From the IMG/VR virus record IMGVR_UViG_3300029914_000015, positions 16,004 to 80,003 of that record: a DNA stretch of 64,000 nucleotides, one strand, 5' to 3'. A program made the position numbers and the translations under genes. The notes beneath the pieces were generated by a model. It searched no databases. It was given only the letters and a program-made list of their open reading frames with translations, and had not been told where the DNA came from. The stretch comes from a virus. How positions within the stretch are numbered: the stretch's first letter is position 1; each line of letters starts with the position of its first letter. Below, in pieces: positions 13,001 to 20,568 of the stretch.

Positions 13001-16000
13001 ATTCCAGACAGAGATGTTTTGAATGAATTAAATATTAATGATTATCCAGAACATTATAAAATTTTATTGACTACTGATGATCTTCTATCTCCTGCTGGAT
13101 GGTCAATAGTAGAAGCTATTAATGGAAATTGGGAATTTTTTAAAGTACAATTATATAATTTAACCAATAACTGGAAATATGCTGATTGGTTTTCTTCAAA
13201 CTATGTAAAGTCTACTCCAATGTTTGTTTTGAATAATATTGGAGAACTACCAAGCATAGTATACAATATAAATGATATTATTCAGATTAATACCAATGGA
13301 AATAACAATAAAATAATTTATAAAGTTCTTTCCAATGAGTTAAATCCTGATATTTTGGAGTTAAATCCTATATTTATTCAAAACGGAACCATTCAATTTT
13401 TGTCGAATATTTATGATTTTGGATTTGACATTGACGCATTTGATACTACTCCTTTTGATGATGATCCATACATTGAACTTCGTATGATTACTCAAATACT
13501 AAATGATTATATTTTAACTGGAAGCAAAGATTTAACAACAGCAGCCGACGATGCATTTTATGCAGTGTTACAATATGTCATTCATGAAAATAAAAATCTT
13601 GATTGGTTATTTAAAACTAGTTTTATTACTGTCAATTACATTAATAGAAATTTAAATATTCAAGGATCATATGAACCTGATAATCAATCTATTATTGAAG
13701 ACTTTGTAAATGAATCTACTCCTTTTCATACTCGTATCAGAGCATTTTATGATACTTACACTGCCAATGATTATGGAAACATTGGAACTGTAGATTTTGA
13801 TTTGCCAGCACAGTATGATGAAAATTATGCCAATATTGTATTAAATTACAGCGATAATGTAAAACCAAACGGATTATTGCAATTAAGTCAATTTGGCCAA
13901 AATGTTGGAATGGCTGCTGATTTTGATTCTTTTTATATTACATCAACTGGCATTCCTATTATTTCTCAAAGTAATGATAGTATATCACAAGATTGGATTT
14001 TTGGATTTAAACAGCATGTGTATTCTGATTCTATTAATTTTAATACTGTTCCCAATAACATTGGGCCTATTGCTTCTGCAATAGACGGTGTGCCATTCTA
14101 CAGCGCAAATAGTGGAATTATGGAAACATTATACCAAACTGGAAACTTAATAAATTCACAAACATTTACAATTAATACTGTATGGCTAGATCAACAAAAT
14201 AATATAGATACTGGTATAGGGCTACCAAATGAATTGGGAATTTGCCAATATCTATCAGATCCTTATTTATTATATAATAAAAATGTTTTAACACATAGTC
14301 CATTACTAGGATATGCTTGGGACGGAGTTCCTATATATGGTCCTTATGGATATGTAGAAAATAATGGAGACGGCGGAATTTTTATTAACACTAGCAGTTA
14401 TAAGTTATTAACTACTCCTAGATTAGATAAAACTGGATTTTCAATTGTTAATGGTTTGCAATTGGCAAATTATAATATGCCAACTGGAGAATATATTGAA
14501 GATTATGAATATGTTCCTGGTTTTGGTAGTCTTGATCAAAATAATGGAAGATATTGCACAACACCAGAATATCCATTAGGAACATATGCATACTTTATTT
14601 CTGTCGATTCAATTTTTCTAAAACCAGTATATCCATATGTAATTGGGCCAACTTATTACGGAATTCCTTATGGATTAAAATATTCATATGTTAATGGTAT
14701 TAGTACACCAGTTTATCAAAATGGAAAAGTTGCTCTGCCTCAAATTAATATAGCAAATAGTGCCAATTTCATTAGAACACCAGATGGTTCTGTTAGTTCT
14801 GATTCTTTAACTTTACAGAAACCAATTTATGCTCCTTGGAATGATAATTATATTAACAATAGTCAGTTGATTAGGCATCTCAATACCACAATAAGATTTG
14901 ATAGAGTTAATAAAGAAATTGAATATTTAACTGCAAACACATCTTATCCAGCCAAAGAAGTATTATTTAATTCAAATTCTGGAATATTTATGCAATCGTT
15001 AGTTGCCAATGCCAACAGCGCAAATATTATAGATGCAAATATTTGGGGAGTAGCAAATTCAATGGCAATTGCAACTTCTACAGCAATGAACCGAATAACA
15101 GCAGAATATTCGCCGTCTTCCAACATGTTTGCCAATCAAGCAAGATTACTAATGGACGGTATTGATTATTCTGGTGTAATAGTAAAAAATGAAAATTTTG
15201 TTGATTCATATTCTGTTCCAACAGGTTCATTGTTTGATTTAGATGATTCTTTTGCAGCAAACACTTCATTAAATATTTCTTGGAGGCCAGGATTGATTAC
15301 CAGTTCTGCATTATCCAGCGAAGTTTATAGATTTGGTAACTCATCTGGAGCATTCAATACCAAAACTAAACAATATATATCTGCAAATTTAATGAGTGAT
15401 GATATTTCTGCTCTGAGTATCAATTCTAGTAATTTTACATTGGAATTTTTCGTTAACTTCAGCAATTTAAATGCTGGCAATATCATGGTTATGGTAGATA
15501 CGAGAGATTATTACTATTCCCCATCTGGCTTAGTAATATATAAAAATAATGGCAATCTTTGTTTGGGATCAAATACTTCCATGCCATTGTTATCATATAA
15601 TTTACCACCATTACCACAAAATGAATGGCAATTTATTACTGCACAAGGATATACTACTAATATTAATGGAAATCTTTCTAGCAATCTATACATGTATTTG
15701 AATGGGCAATTAATAAATAGTATAATGCAATATTACAATTTTTCCGATTCAAATTTAACTTTAGGTGCTGATGTTATTGGAGGGAATGTATGTTGTGGAT
15801 ATATGGACGAAATCAGATTAACCAAAAATATTAATCGTTATGATTATAATGCTATAAATATTAATGTTCCATCCAGTCCATTTCCAAGAGAGAATGATCC
15901 ATATCTTAATATAATAGATACTCCTTTGTTGTTTGGATTTGAATCTTTTAATAATGAAGGTCCAGCGTCAATAACATTTAATTCAATTAATTCGCAAACA

Positions 16001-16123
16001 TTAATTAATGATTTATCATGGAATACTAAAACTCTAGAGCTTGTAAACTATAATGCTGGAAATGTTATTGTAGATTCTTCTCTAATAAACAATCAAAATT
16101 TTTCCGTAAAACTAAATCAATAG
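4022..16123 (+). CDS. giant 4033-residue baseplate/tail protein with FG-GAP, carbohydrate-binding-like, YHYH-like and LamG-like regions
   Basis: The largest gene in the window, in the position gp7 holds in T4-type operons (after gp25 and gp6); it may be the gp7 counterpart fused to fibre-like domains. Visible parts: a unique N-terminus (FLPPYLNTIPNKRFLNGTLD); a carbohydrate-binding-module-like stretch near residue 1575 (WNPNQDYLIGSIVQW); FG-GAP-type repeats around 2065-2380 (FGASISCDATGEVITVGAP, FGASVAIQNNQLLVGSP); a second module-like stretch near 2680 (WNPGTLYNMGDRVIY); a YHYH-like motif near 3430 (YAWDGVPIYGPYG); and a concanavalin A/LamG-like domain at about 3755-3945. Composition is rich in Asn, Ser, Ile and Thr, typical of beta-rich adhesins. 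I infer a tail-tip or baseplate-attached adhesin that binds host glycans. No catalytic site is evident. Structural role is confident; the gp7 link is not. Confidence 0.7.
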   Translation: MATTSTFLPPYLNTIPNKRFLNGTLDLLTSAPQLARFDGFIGRQFNNGKLLEGSYLLESTAPRQNYQLEPAFVTYDSNNNITNISNFIDLLNTCANKESITSSWNRLLTSGVYSWKGFTDTDKIINYQNYCWMGKSLAANNDWYWTSNIAINDISTNVIGKTNYTTLNGIKLLNGMIVSFNDTSEPAIVEGIGEEIILIPLSNIIIPTFANDQNNPPDYITINRSAVDLNLWSRSNLWVHKDTLNAIISILSITNNSEFQFAVRPILEFIPMVLFGHGKVGLTPATYYDAYTPDAISIIQGTTNFTVDGFQLNDGDSVIFAADKNQTVRDAIYDVNFVDPSITTQLSRLYPVQAATTSNIIAFGSQTIDGYITSVGDRILAVNQSNIPNGIYIVTNEDWKLAPDFISINPNENEIGVLVLSGLSLKGTYFIWIPFTHNFTIATNIPVIQLTQREIPTNNNCVLITSGNTYVDNTVSWGGSYWKIDSQIKTAINQSPLFDVFDLNNISFSNISVYPESSFAGSKLFSYEIGVGPNDPILGMPLTYGPIGNLNDVIFNNNYFTDSFSFTTSENVPESIVSGRAHIIDGITKIENVYDTWQYINSNLELYQNLVAVGSNVINFTGKLLIKSTPNAFQTQVFVDGIQLSSDEFSVAESNGIVTVTISSSITATSLIFIKILCSTPIANAWYDVPPSFESNSLGENLQSFSMSDIRNHATTSNINSNNTSDIINLQLNEFQGTPGSILFNESLSILPTLLLTNNNFDIDQAIKVAGNAYIIFKQKLINVFSQISNIQNLNNKQAVDQALQQLALGYTNSQPWNTSDMCFWGGNVQNVTISSIKKVNFNLQQTYIWDQPNYLALQVYLNCSQLINNIDYYTAGNILTITHALNTGDNLSIYEIPNTTGSFIPATPTKLGLSAAYVPQIYVDNTYQIPRNVLQGHDGSITECFNDYRDNLLLDYEIRVYNNLKVNNQLLTDIIQTHVPQNGRFRNELAYDFSPYSPSEQLTISQRMFFEWAAQYNINYTNFYDANNMFTWNWSSSLDKFSDSQPLLGYWRGIYNWFYDSENPNTRPWEMLNISVKPAWWDSIYGPGPYTGGNLILWNDIANGIIRNPSGITTSSYGIRYYNTNSVLSVIPVDSYGILLNPNQSIIGTYNDSAAENSFVFGDSGPVETAWKRSSIYPFSKLRSKILQNPLFMLGTLWDTNNYLPTVELNQFRFQNGLLGSIKQVALNSVDNNGLAQINSILNYSIEYLRNEGKDPSLLRTAIDNTNVNLVYNLGGYADANNLTVLATPNNPNDVGAAELISNEDYSLFLNESSPVGVLTYSGIIITTAANGQGYQISGYDKGNPYFMIYPALSFVSGPTIGISPNLFTYPKQFDSNPSIVSYNTIFGTQQEVINFIAGYEQFLISNGLNFNTNPTQDKIDYAAAALQFVKWSLVNWNNSQNISLIINPAASIIEYDALTGTLHDLTDSTSSLLLDVNGNIIDGKYLDVFRDINTVTITHQGGGVFSCIRANIINYEHRFTINNISSFNDTIYDPITGNRQLRLKISGQKTANWTGSLDFPGFLICTNQVNLWNPNQDYLIGSIVQWKNSNYVATTNIIGSSTFQYSQFSLITTKFTNSILPNLSLKATDYSHAYDPNYRPYINDLVSLRNNTIGYIERDWLNSLNIDLSAQSNFYRGWIKEKGTLNSLNSYSRGSTPGLNTQVILNEEYAMKVGEYGSDSRTGYGEVSLPPTVNSQNPLVISFVSSPNSEDTTTTQIVPFNLYEKSINWTNDFIQNFGNLKATTSSFESAGPVIPSRLITQSYQNIPGFEKSDEDSLFFSNVQTLINSTSQNSIIKIAENNGSFWLETNQISAGPNQWDIITFSPAITNILSITQLNPQTLSFNLTSNINAIINSVIIIDHVDPSANISIQGSFIVSDYFLQNGYANLIVATSNNILNGNIITYNPAWNSTSIYTSKSLRSNSIAESNISLSDTTRYVDKDNITWAEYELIAPYTNQITYPDVAFQLPITSVAYDDINQLLWSGKPSAIGNNGLVELRQLTENISSTDILVSVIGGSVYDIETIRPDTALLGSAVVCANGFAVATATSSNATANINNIGQIYIIKNNTNGLYPEITQILSADAVPAIYLNGANFGKNLAISDDGNWLYVVIDNFDGTGHGGINAYQLKTNANASSYTLAEPPNNTLIKVTTPIFNADSYSITVTVSVPNEIPIILIPHMDYSVNPFDPTDIFLFGNPIPNIVGTTVSVEGLSQYYAWVDTLVTPLGSNTNFGASISCDATGEVITVGAPDYNNGAVIIYRRIIENLYNPTTGVYTQTFPSLNSLKFELSQILNAPNSYDSQFGASVAIQNNQLLVGSPNSTINNKLNKGVIYCYSLDTQVQTQKNVPVANLTFPILPFRINNWITTNTSLDISSLLTNINSLSNYSGVTATLINSNIILTINETLHTSGLTPALIFWNIDSPLFNNGPLFSEFTLTNTLYSNSINSTNFGQNIKWIASDLFGEIENIGFNQVNTPDSTDGTYYDGGNTNFNETTNQYSQNLKIYQVLKSNRSWIHSNSDLLQPIVVFTKTISGINYPSIIYAADITNLFVIDSNNPTKSVEVFNNENFAHGWTVATAQEFPIDSTSISRAWIYDSITNIKLSDLEIVDLNAGILPGAIASDLDFICDNDPANYNTQKWNPGTLYNMGDRVIYNNQLYAALFSGKSGSIFNSSLWELLSLQKTFEAFGPSLWGSHQKGMTWFKTNNLKTVNAQLGNISERAANWNTWFPNSNIEVYEWVTSSVPPNSYISNDTNGFIIDINCPYTFDNSTKIYGFWVYNKSIPGSLHTVSTNQLISSLSDIQNSGIPMITAIDNNVISIWNINQFISNNTAILHIDYVVANGNNQLHNEFALISNDGKKSWYKTPIYSKFIDSLSGMTDLNQLVPDITLPINQQTGILINPQQSIFVDRIQAANIYFTVINQNLSNLAVASSSVISLLSASDPIPTTGFLQQIPDRDVLNELNINDYPEHYKILLTTDDLLSPAGWSIVEAINGNWEFFKVQLYNLTNNWKYADWFSSNYVKSTPMFVLNNIGELPSIVYNINDIIQINTNGNNNKIIYKVLSNELNPDILELNPIFIQNGTIQFLSNIYDFGFDIDAFDTTPFDDDPYIELRMITQILNDYILTGSKDLTTAADDAFYAVLQYVIHENKNLDWLFKTSFITVNYINRNLNIQGSYEPDNQSIIEDFVNESTPFHTRIRAFYDTYTANDYGNIGTVDFDLPAQYDENYANIVLNYSDNVKPNGLLQLSQFGQNVGMAADFDSFYITSTGIPIISQSNDSISQDWIFGFKQHVYSDSINFNTVPNNIGPIASAIDGVPFYSANSGIMETLYQTGNLINSQTFTINTVWLDQQNNIDTGIGLPNELGICQYLSDPYLLYNKNVLTHSPLLGYAWDGVPIYGPYGYVENNGDGGIFINTSSYKLLTTPRLDKTGFSIVNGLQLANYNMPTGEYIEDYEYVPGFGSLDQNNGRYCTTPEYPLGTYAYFISVDSIFLKPVYPYVIGPTYYGIPYGLKYSYVNGISTPVYQNGKVALPQINIANSANFIRTPDGSVSSDSLTLQKPIYAPWNDNYINNSQLIRHLNTTIRFDRVNKEIEYLTANTSYPAKEVLFNSNSGIFMQSLVANANSANIIDANIWGVANSMAIATSTAMNRITAEYSPSSNMFANQARLLMDGIDYSGVIVKNENFVDSYSVPTGSLFDLDDSFAANTSLNISWRPGLITSSALSSEVYRFGNSSGAFNTKTKQYISANLMSDDISALSINSSNFTLEFFVNFSNLNAGNIMVMVDTRDYYYSPSGLVIYKNNGNLCLGSNTSMPLLSYNLPPLPQNEWQFITAQGYTTNINGNLSSNLYMYLNGQLINSIMQYYNFSDSNLTLGADVIGGNVCCGYMDEIRLTKNINRYDYNAININVPSSPFPRENDPYLNIIDTPLLFGFESFNNEGPASITFNSINSQTLINDLSWNTKTLELVNYNAGNVIVDSSLINNQNFSVKLNQ

Positions 16124-16131
16124 GAATAAAC

Positions 16132-17583
16132 ATGAGCACACCAGGATATATTCGGGCTGCTGGGGACCAAAATTATAATTTTGGAAATAATGATTTCACT
16201 GTGGAATTTTTTGCAAGTACTATAAGCAATAACTATCCTCAGACATTATTTGAAATTTCAAATAATGAATCTTTTGCAGCCAATAATTATAATCAAACTC
16301 GTTTTATAACAGCTATAGAAAATGGCAATATCAATTCTTATGCTTTACAAACTAATAACAATTCTTTATTATTTTCCATAAATGGTAATGAATTTTCTCC
16401 AAATGTTACTCACTTTATAAGTGCAGAAAGAAAGAACAATAAATTTTATCTGTTTTTGGATGGAGTTTCTCAAAGTCAACCCGTTAATGCTGCTATTCCA
16501 ATTCCTGCACAATATATTATAAATAACTCGAATAGTATGCAATTACCAAGAATAAACAGCTCAGCATTGATTACAATAGGTGCTGATAAAAATGGGGCAA
16601 ATACTTTCATTGGAAGTTTTGGAGATTTTAGAGTAACCAATGGAATTGCGCGTCATGTAAGAGAATCACAAGTACAAAACAAAATCACCAGTGAATTTAC
16701 TGATATTGTCTTAGGAACTAGAGCAGAAGATATCAATATTGCTGGAGGAAATTTTATAGATAGTATATCAAGTCATTATCCAGAAGAATTGGTGCCAGGG
16801 CAAATGTTTGATGCTTTAAACATATCTGTGTATCAAAATTCAAATTGCGCAAATTTAAGTTCCAATATAGCTAATATTCAAGCAATAACAACAAATACAC
16901 CAAATCCATCATTTAATGCAAATTCAGTATTGCTTGGTTTTAGAATATTTAAAGATACAATAGAGATTGGACCAATTGGAGAATATAATTTTAACACTGA
17001 AAATTCTCTAGGAATCTTTCCAGTTCCATGGTCGTCGATATCTTCTGATTCTGGAACTGTATCAATAAATGGAAATATTATTGATTCTTCTCTATGGAAT
17101 ATACAAGCCAATAAATTATATTTATATGTTACTGCTCCATTAAATAGCAATATACAAATTATTGCAACTGGACCAACTTCGTATTATAGTATTGGTGCCA
17201 ATGCCATAACCACGTTATCTAAAAATTTATATTCAACTGATTCTCTAATTTCAGCGAGTAATGTGGCTGGATTTATAACTCCAAACCCTTTAACAAACAC
17301 CCGCGGAAAATTGTTTATTAATGGAGAATGTATAACTTATCTATATATTGATAGAATTGGAAATACTTTATCAGGATTAAGAAGAGGAGTTAATGGAACA
17401 GGAGTTCCAAATATATACATAGCCAATGCTAATATTCAAGTTATAAGTGCATCATATGATCGGGAACTTCCTGGCAATCCAGGAGAATTTATTTGGTATA
17501 ATAATTCAAATTCAAATTTGGCTGCTACCAATTCTAATATTTCAAATTTTTTAATTAATCAAGGGACTATTCCTCCAGTATAA
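16132..17583 (+). CDS. LamG-like virion structural protein
   Basis: A 483-residue protein starting 8 nt after the giant gene; the AGGAAT ribosome site overlaps that gene's stop codon. Residues 1-185 resemble the C-terminal concanavalin A-like domain of the giant protein (DFTVEFFAS, then FYLFLDGV, then a FGDFRVTNGIAR strand), so the domain was probably duplicated between neighbours. Near the C-terminus, GKLFINGECITYLYIDRIG and LSGLRRGVNGTG form a module common in phage tail and fibre proteins. A baseplate or fibre-attachment role is inferred from position. Confidence 0.65.
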   Translation: MSTPGYIRAAGDQNYNFGNNDFTVEFFASTISNNYPQTLFEISNNESFAANNYNQTRFITAIENGNINSYALQTNNNSLLFSINGNEFSPNVTHFISAERKNNKFYLFLDGVSQSQPVNAAIPIPAQYIINNSNSMQLPRINSSALITIGADKNGANTFIGSFGDFRVTNGIARHVRESQVQNKITSEFTDIVLGTRAEDINIAGGNFIDSISSHYPEELVPGQMFDALNISVYQNSNCANLSSNIANIQAITTNTPNPSFNANSVLLGFRIFKDTIEIGPIGEYNFNTENSLGIFPVPWSSISSDSGTVSINGNIIDSSLWNIQANKLYLYVTAPLNSNIQIIATGPTSYYSIGANAITTLSKNLYSTDSLISASNVAGFITPNPLTNTRGKLFINGECITYLYIDRIGNTLSGLRRGVNGTGVPNIYIANANIQVISASYDRELPGNPGEFIWYNNSNSNLAATNSNISNFLINQGTIPPV

Positions 17584-17586
17584 ATA
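17579..17586 (+). promoter_or_regulatory. late promoter octamer TATAAATA
   Basis: Perfect T4-type octamer overlapping the stop codon of the LamG-like gene, exactly 5 nt before ATG 17592. Confidence 0.55.
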
Positions 17587-17591
17587 CATAT

Positions 17592-17726
17592 ATGAATATG
17601 AAACCTGATGAATTTCCAGCAATATCTGTTACTGAACATTTAAAAATTAAAGTAACTGAAAAAAATAGTAACTCATCAATTATAACTGAAAAAGTTTGCC
17701 TTAACAAGAGAGTGAAAAATGAATAA
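17592..17726 (+). CDS. small protein resembling the N-terminus of the next tail protein
   Basis: A 44-residue frame (MNMKPDEFPAIS...) that begins 5 nt after a perfect late octamer and overlaps the start of the following gene. Its HLKIKVTEKNSNSSIITEK stretch resembles HVKITDAITNEILVEK of the downstream protein, suggesting a duplicated N-terminal module that was truncated. Function unknown; the promoter placement is the best evidence that it is expressed. Confidence 0.45.
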   Translation: MNMKPDEFPAISVTEHLKIKVTEKNSNSSIITEKVCLNKRVKNE

Positions 17727-18324
17727 ACAAATACCAATGAGTTTTGGTCATGTTAAAATTACAGATGCAATAACTAATGAAATTTTAGTTGAAAAAACCA
17801 ACGCTATAAATTTTGAAAATTTATCTGTTGCTATTGCTCAAAGTTTATTATCAGGACCATTAAATGCAACTTCTGGTCCTGGATTTATTTATACTATGGC
17901 TTTTGGAAACGGAGGAACAACAGTTAGTAATACAGGAATTATAATATATAATTCACCAAATACTATCGGAAGTTCAGCAACGTTATATAATGAAACTTAT
18001 AGCAAAGTTATCAATAATTATTTTTCATCTAATTTGGATCCTATCAATAATAACATTGTTTATAATCACATTCCTGGAAAAGCATATACTGATATTGTAG
18101 TTTCTTGTCAATTAGATTATAATGAACCATCTGGGCAAACTGCGTTTGATAATGCAAGTAGTTTAAATAGTAGTCAATTTTCTTTTGATGAAATAGGACT
18201 TGTTAGCTTTAACGGGCAACTGTTGACTCATTGCATTTATTCTCCTGTGTTAAAAAGCGCCAATAGATTATACAATATTACTTACACACTAAGAATTTCA
18301 ACATTATCTTCATTAATCGCGTAA
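17719..18324 (+). CDS. tail-region structural protein, unrecognised
   Basis: A 201-residue protein, beta-rich by composition, between the LamG-like protein and the tail fibre. It opens with MNKQIPMSFGHVKITDAITN and has glycine-rich and Asn/Ser-rich segments (TMAFGNGGTTV). No domain was recognised. Its position in the tail operon, with short spacing to the fibre gene downstream, suggests a fibre connector or baseplate component. Confidence 0.55.
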   Translation: MNKQIPMSFGHVKITDAITNEILVEKTNAINFENLSVAIAQSLLSGPLNATSGPGFIYTMAFGNGGTTVSNTGIIIYNSPNTIGSSATLYNETYSKVINNYFSSNLDPINNNIVYNHIPGKAYTDIVVSCQLDYNEPSGQTAFDNASSLNSSQFSFDEIGLVSFNGQLLTHCIYSPVLKSANRLYNITYTLRISTLSSLIA

Positions 18325-18334
18325 GGATTTAAAT

Positions 18335-19933
18335 ATGGCATATGAAATTTTAAAAACTAATGGAACAGTATTAACATCAATCCCAGATGGTCAATTGGTA
18401 TCTTCTTATGGCGGATTAACTCTAATGGGCCACAAATATCCTGCCATCGGTACTATATTAAATACTGACTTGGTTCATATTGTAGAAAATTTTGCAAGCA
18501 CTACTCCTCCAACAAATCCATTAATTGGTCAATTATGGTATGATAGTGTTTCAAATACTATTAATTTTTGGAATGGTAACGAATTTAATTCCATTAGTGT
18601 GATTACCAGCGCAGAAACCGCTCCACTAAGTCCAATAGGAGGAGATGAATGGTTTAACACTATAACTAATCAACTTTATATTTGGTCTGGAAATCAATGG
18701 ATTCTTGTCGGCCCACCAGGAGCATCTGGTGGTGGGACTGAAGGTTTGGTAGTTCAATCCATTAATGTAAATGGTAATCAAATTTATTATATTGAATTAT
18801 ATGCAAATAATCAATTATTAGGTATTATATCAACTGAAGAAATATTACAACCAGGAATTGATGGTTTTGGGAATATTAGACCTGGTTTAAATTTTGTAAT
18901 TTCACCAACTTTAGGATTGGCTTCTGGTGGTATTTTTAACATAAATGAACTAACTATTGGAGATTCTGATCAAATTGATATAACTTTAGATTCTAAAGAT
19001 AATTTGGTTCTTGCTTTAAATGAAAATAATAATGGTGGCAATATTCTGATTGCTGCTACAAATGGAAACACTCCTTCAGAAATTTCTTCATTAATTGGAA
19101 CTGTTTATGTTAATAATTTAGTAGCAATTGGAAGTTTATCAGGGAATGTGCCTGGGGCAGACGGCCATATATTATTCAATAACCATGGTATAACTGATGC
19201 TTTATTAAATTTATATGCTTCAACTGATCGATCCAGTATAAATATTCCAACTATATTAAATGTAAATAATATTAATGCCAATAGCGAAATAATTAATGGT
19301 CCATTATCTGTTTCTGGTAGTTCAACAACAAATACATTGACTGTTAATCTAACTGCAAATATTTCTACTTTAGATGTTACTGGAACTACCACAACATCAA
19401 CATTAGATGTTACTGGAACCACCACAACATCAACATTAGATGTTACTGGAAATGCTACAATTGTGGGACCAGCATCTTTTCAACATCCTGTTACATTTAA
19501 TTATTCATCTGCAAATGCTTTCATTCTTCCGCCATCTGCTGGTATAATTGGGCAAGCAGTTACTTCAAATGGAAACGGAACTACTTCTTGGAGTAATATA
19601 GCTGGAGCAAAGTCTTTATCTCCATCATCAACTTCATTTACTGGAACTAATACCACTGGATCAGTGGCAGGTTACCAAATATTACCTGGTGGATTAATTT
19701 TGCAATGGGGGACTGTTACTGGAAGTGGCGGATTCAGCACGCCAAACGGAAGTTTTAATTATTTAATTGCTTTTCCTAATACAGTACTATCAGTAATTGG
19801 ATCTATTTTATCAGCAAGTCAAGATGGATTTGTGATGTTTTCTTCTTATTCTTCTTCTGCGGCCAATTTTAAACTTCATTTTGACGCTGATATATCAGGA
19901 TGGACTTTCAATTGGTTTGCAGTAGGATTCTAA
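18335..19933 (+). CDS. tail fibre protein
   Basis: A 532-residue fibre. The N-terminal part has two short fibre modules (LWYDSVSNTINFWNGNEF and EWFNTITNQLYIWSGNQW), then a PPGASGGG collagen-like turn. The middle has perfect short repeats (LDVTGTTTTST) encoded by a 33-nt tandem DNA repeat, which could change copy number by slippage. The C-terminal part (GGLILQWGTVTGSGGF, followed by FPNTVLSV) matches the gp53-like C-terminal domain found at the receptor-binding tip of many phage fibres. An AAGGA site precedes the ATG. I infer host-receptor recognition. Confidence 0.75.
   Translation: MAYEILKTNGTVLTSIPDGQLVSSYGGLTLMGHKYPAIGTILNTDLVHIVENFASTTPPTNPLIGQLWYDSVSNTINFWNGNEFNSISVITSAETAPLSPIGGDEWFNTITNQLYIWSGNQWILVGPPGASGGGTEGLVVQSINVNGNQIYYIELYANNQLLGIISTEEILQPGIDGFGNIRPGLNFVISPTLGLASGGIFNINELTIGDSDQIDITLDSKDNLVLALNENNNGGNILIAATNGNTPSEISSLIGTVYVNNLVAIGSLSGNVPGADGHILFNNHGITDALLNLYASTDRSSINIPTILNVNNINANSEIINGPLSVSGSSTTNTLTVNLTANISTLDVTGTTTTSTLDVTGTTTTSTLDVTGNATIVGPASFQHPVTFNYSSANAFILPPSAGIIGQAVTSNGNGTTSWSNIAGAKSLSPSSTSFTGTNTTGSVAGYQILPGGLILQWGTVTGSGGFSTPNGSFNYLIAFPNTVLSVIGSILSASQDGFVMFSSYSSSAANFKLHFDADISGWTFNWFAVGF
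19370..19435 (+). repeat. 33-nt tandem repeat inside the tail fibre gene
   Basis: Two near-identical 33-nt units (one C/T difference) followed by a partial third, encoding LDVTGTTTTST. Because 33 is a multiple of 3, copy-number change would keep the frame and alter fibre length. Confidence 0.8.
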
Positions 19934-19934
19934 A

Positions 19935-20528
19935 ATGAAAATATTTGAAGTAATTGATCCTTTAAATTTCAACTCGATAAAAGAATTTATAGAAATCAAT
20001 TGCTCAGATATACTTAAATTTTATAAAGAAACTGGAAATATGCTATATCGAGGCATAAAAAACAATAAACCATATTTAATTAACAATCCTGTTAAATATA
20101 GAACACCAGTAGATACTCCTGTGAACATTCAATATATAGTAGATGTGAAACTTGAGGCAGCAGGATTTACAGCATTAAGATCAAACAGCATTTTTTGTTT
20201 TGGAAATTCTTATAATCCCAAATTTTATGGTAGAGTATATATGGTTTTTCCTTTCAATGGTTTTTCATATACTTGGTCTTTAAAAATTAAAGATTTATAT
20301 GACGACTATGCTAGTGTATCTATGTTTTCAGGTAAAGCAATTAAAGATATGGAAAATATGTCTCCAAAAGAAGTCGTTGATATTTTTGATTTTGTTTCAA
20401 CAAATTTAAAAACTGCTTGTAATACTCCCAATGAAATACTAATTCATGGAAAATGTTTATTAGTAAACGCTGAATTATATGAAAATAAAATAAATAAATT
20501 TATCTCTTTTTATTATTATCCCAATTAA
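19935..20528 (+). CDS. ADP-ribosyltransferase-like effector candidate (paralogue 1)
   Basis: A 197-residue member of a five-gene paralogous family in this window. The layout fits the ADP-ribosyltransferase fold: an arginine strand (LYRGI), a serine strand (ALRSNSIFCF), a central VYMVFPFNGFSYTW strand, and a late glutamate strand (NEILIHGKCLLV). In true ARTs these supply the R, S and E residues that hold NAD+ and catalyse transfer, but the usual second acid of the ExE pair is not seen. The N-terminus MKIFEV carries the M-x-[IL]-x-E signature shared by many accessory genes here. It begins 1 nt after the fibre stop codon and so is probably expressed late. T4 Alt, a head-packaged ART, is the functional model; the assignment is inference. 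Confidence 0.5.
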   Translation: MKIFEVIDPLNFNSIKEFIEINCSDILKFYKETGNMLYRGIKNNKPYLINNPVKYRTPVDTPVNIQYIVDVKLEAAGFTALRSNSIFCFGNSYNPKFYGRVYMVFPFNGFSYTWSLKIKDLYDDYASVSMFSGKAIKDMENMSPKEVVDIFDFVSTNLKTACNTPNEILIHGKCLLVNAELYENKINKFISFYYYPN

Positions 20529-20533
20529 TTATC

Positions 20534-20562
20534 TTGACATCTTTATAAAAATAAACTATAAT
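20534..20562 (+). promoter_or_regulatory. consensus sigma70 promoter
   Basis: TTGACA, 17 nt, TATAAT: perfect in both boxes and spacing. The -10 box ends 6 nt before the ATG of the helicase-like gene, so the start point should fall at or next to the ATG, predicting a leaderless or nearly leaderless early mRNA. Confidence 0.8.
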
Positions 20563-20568
20563 TAAAGC

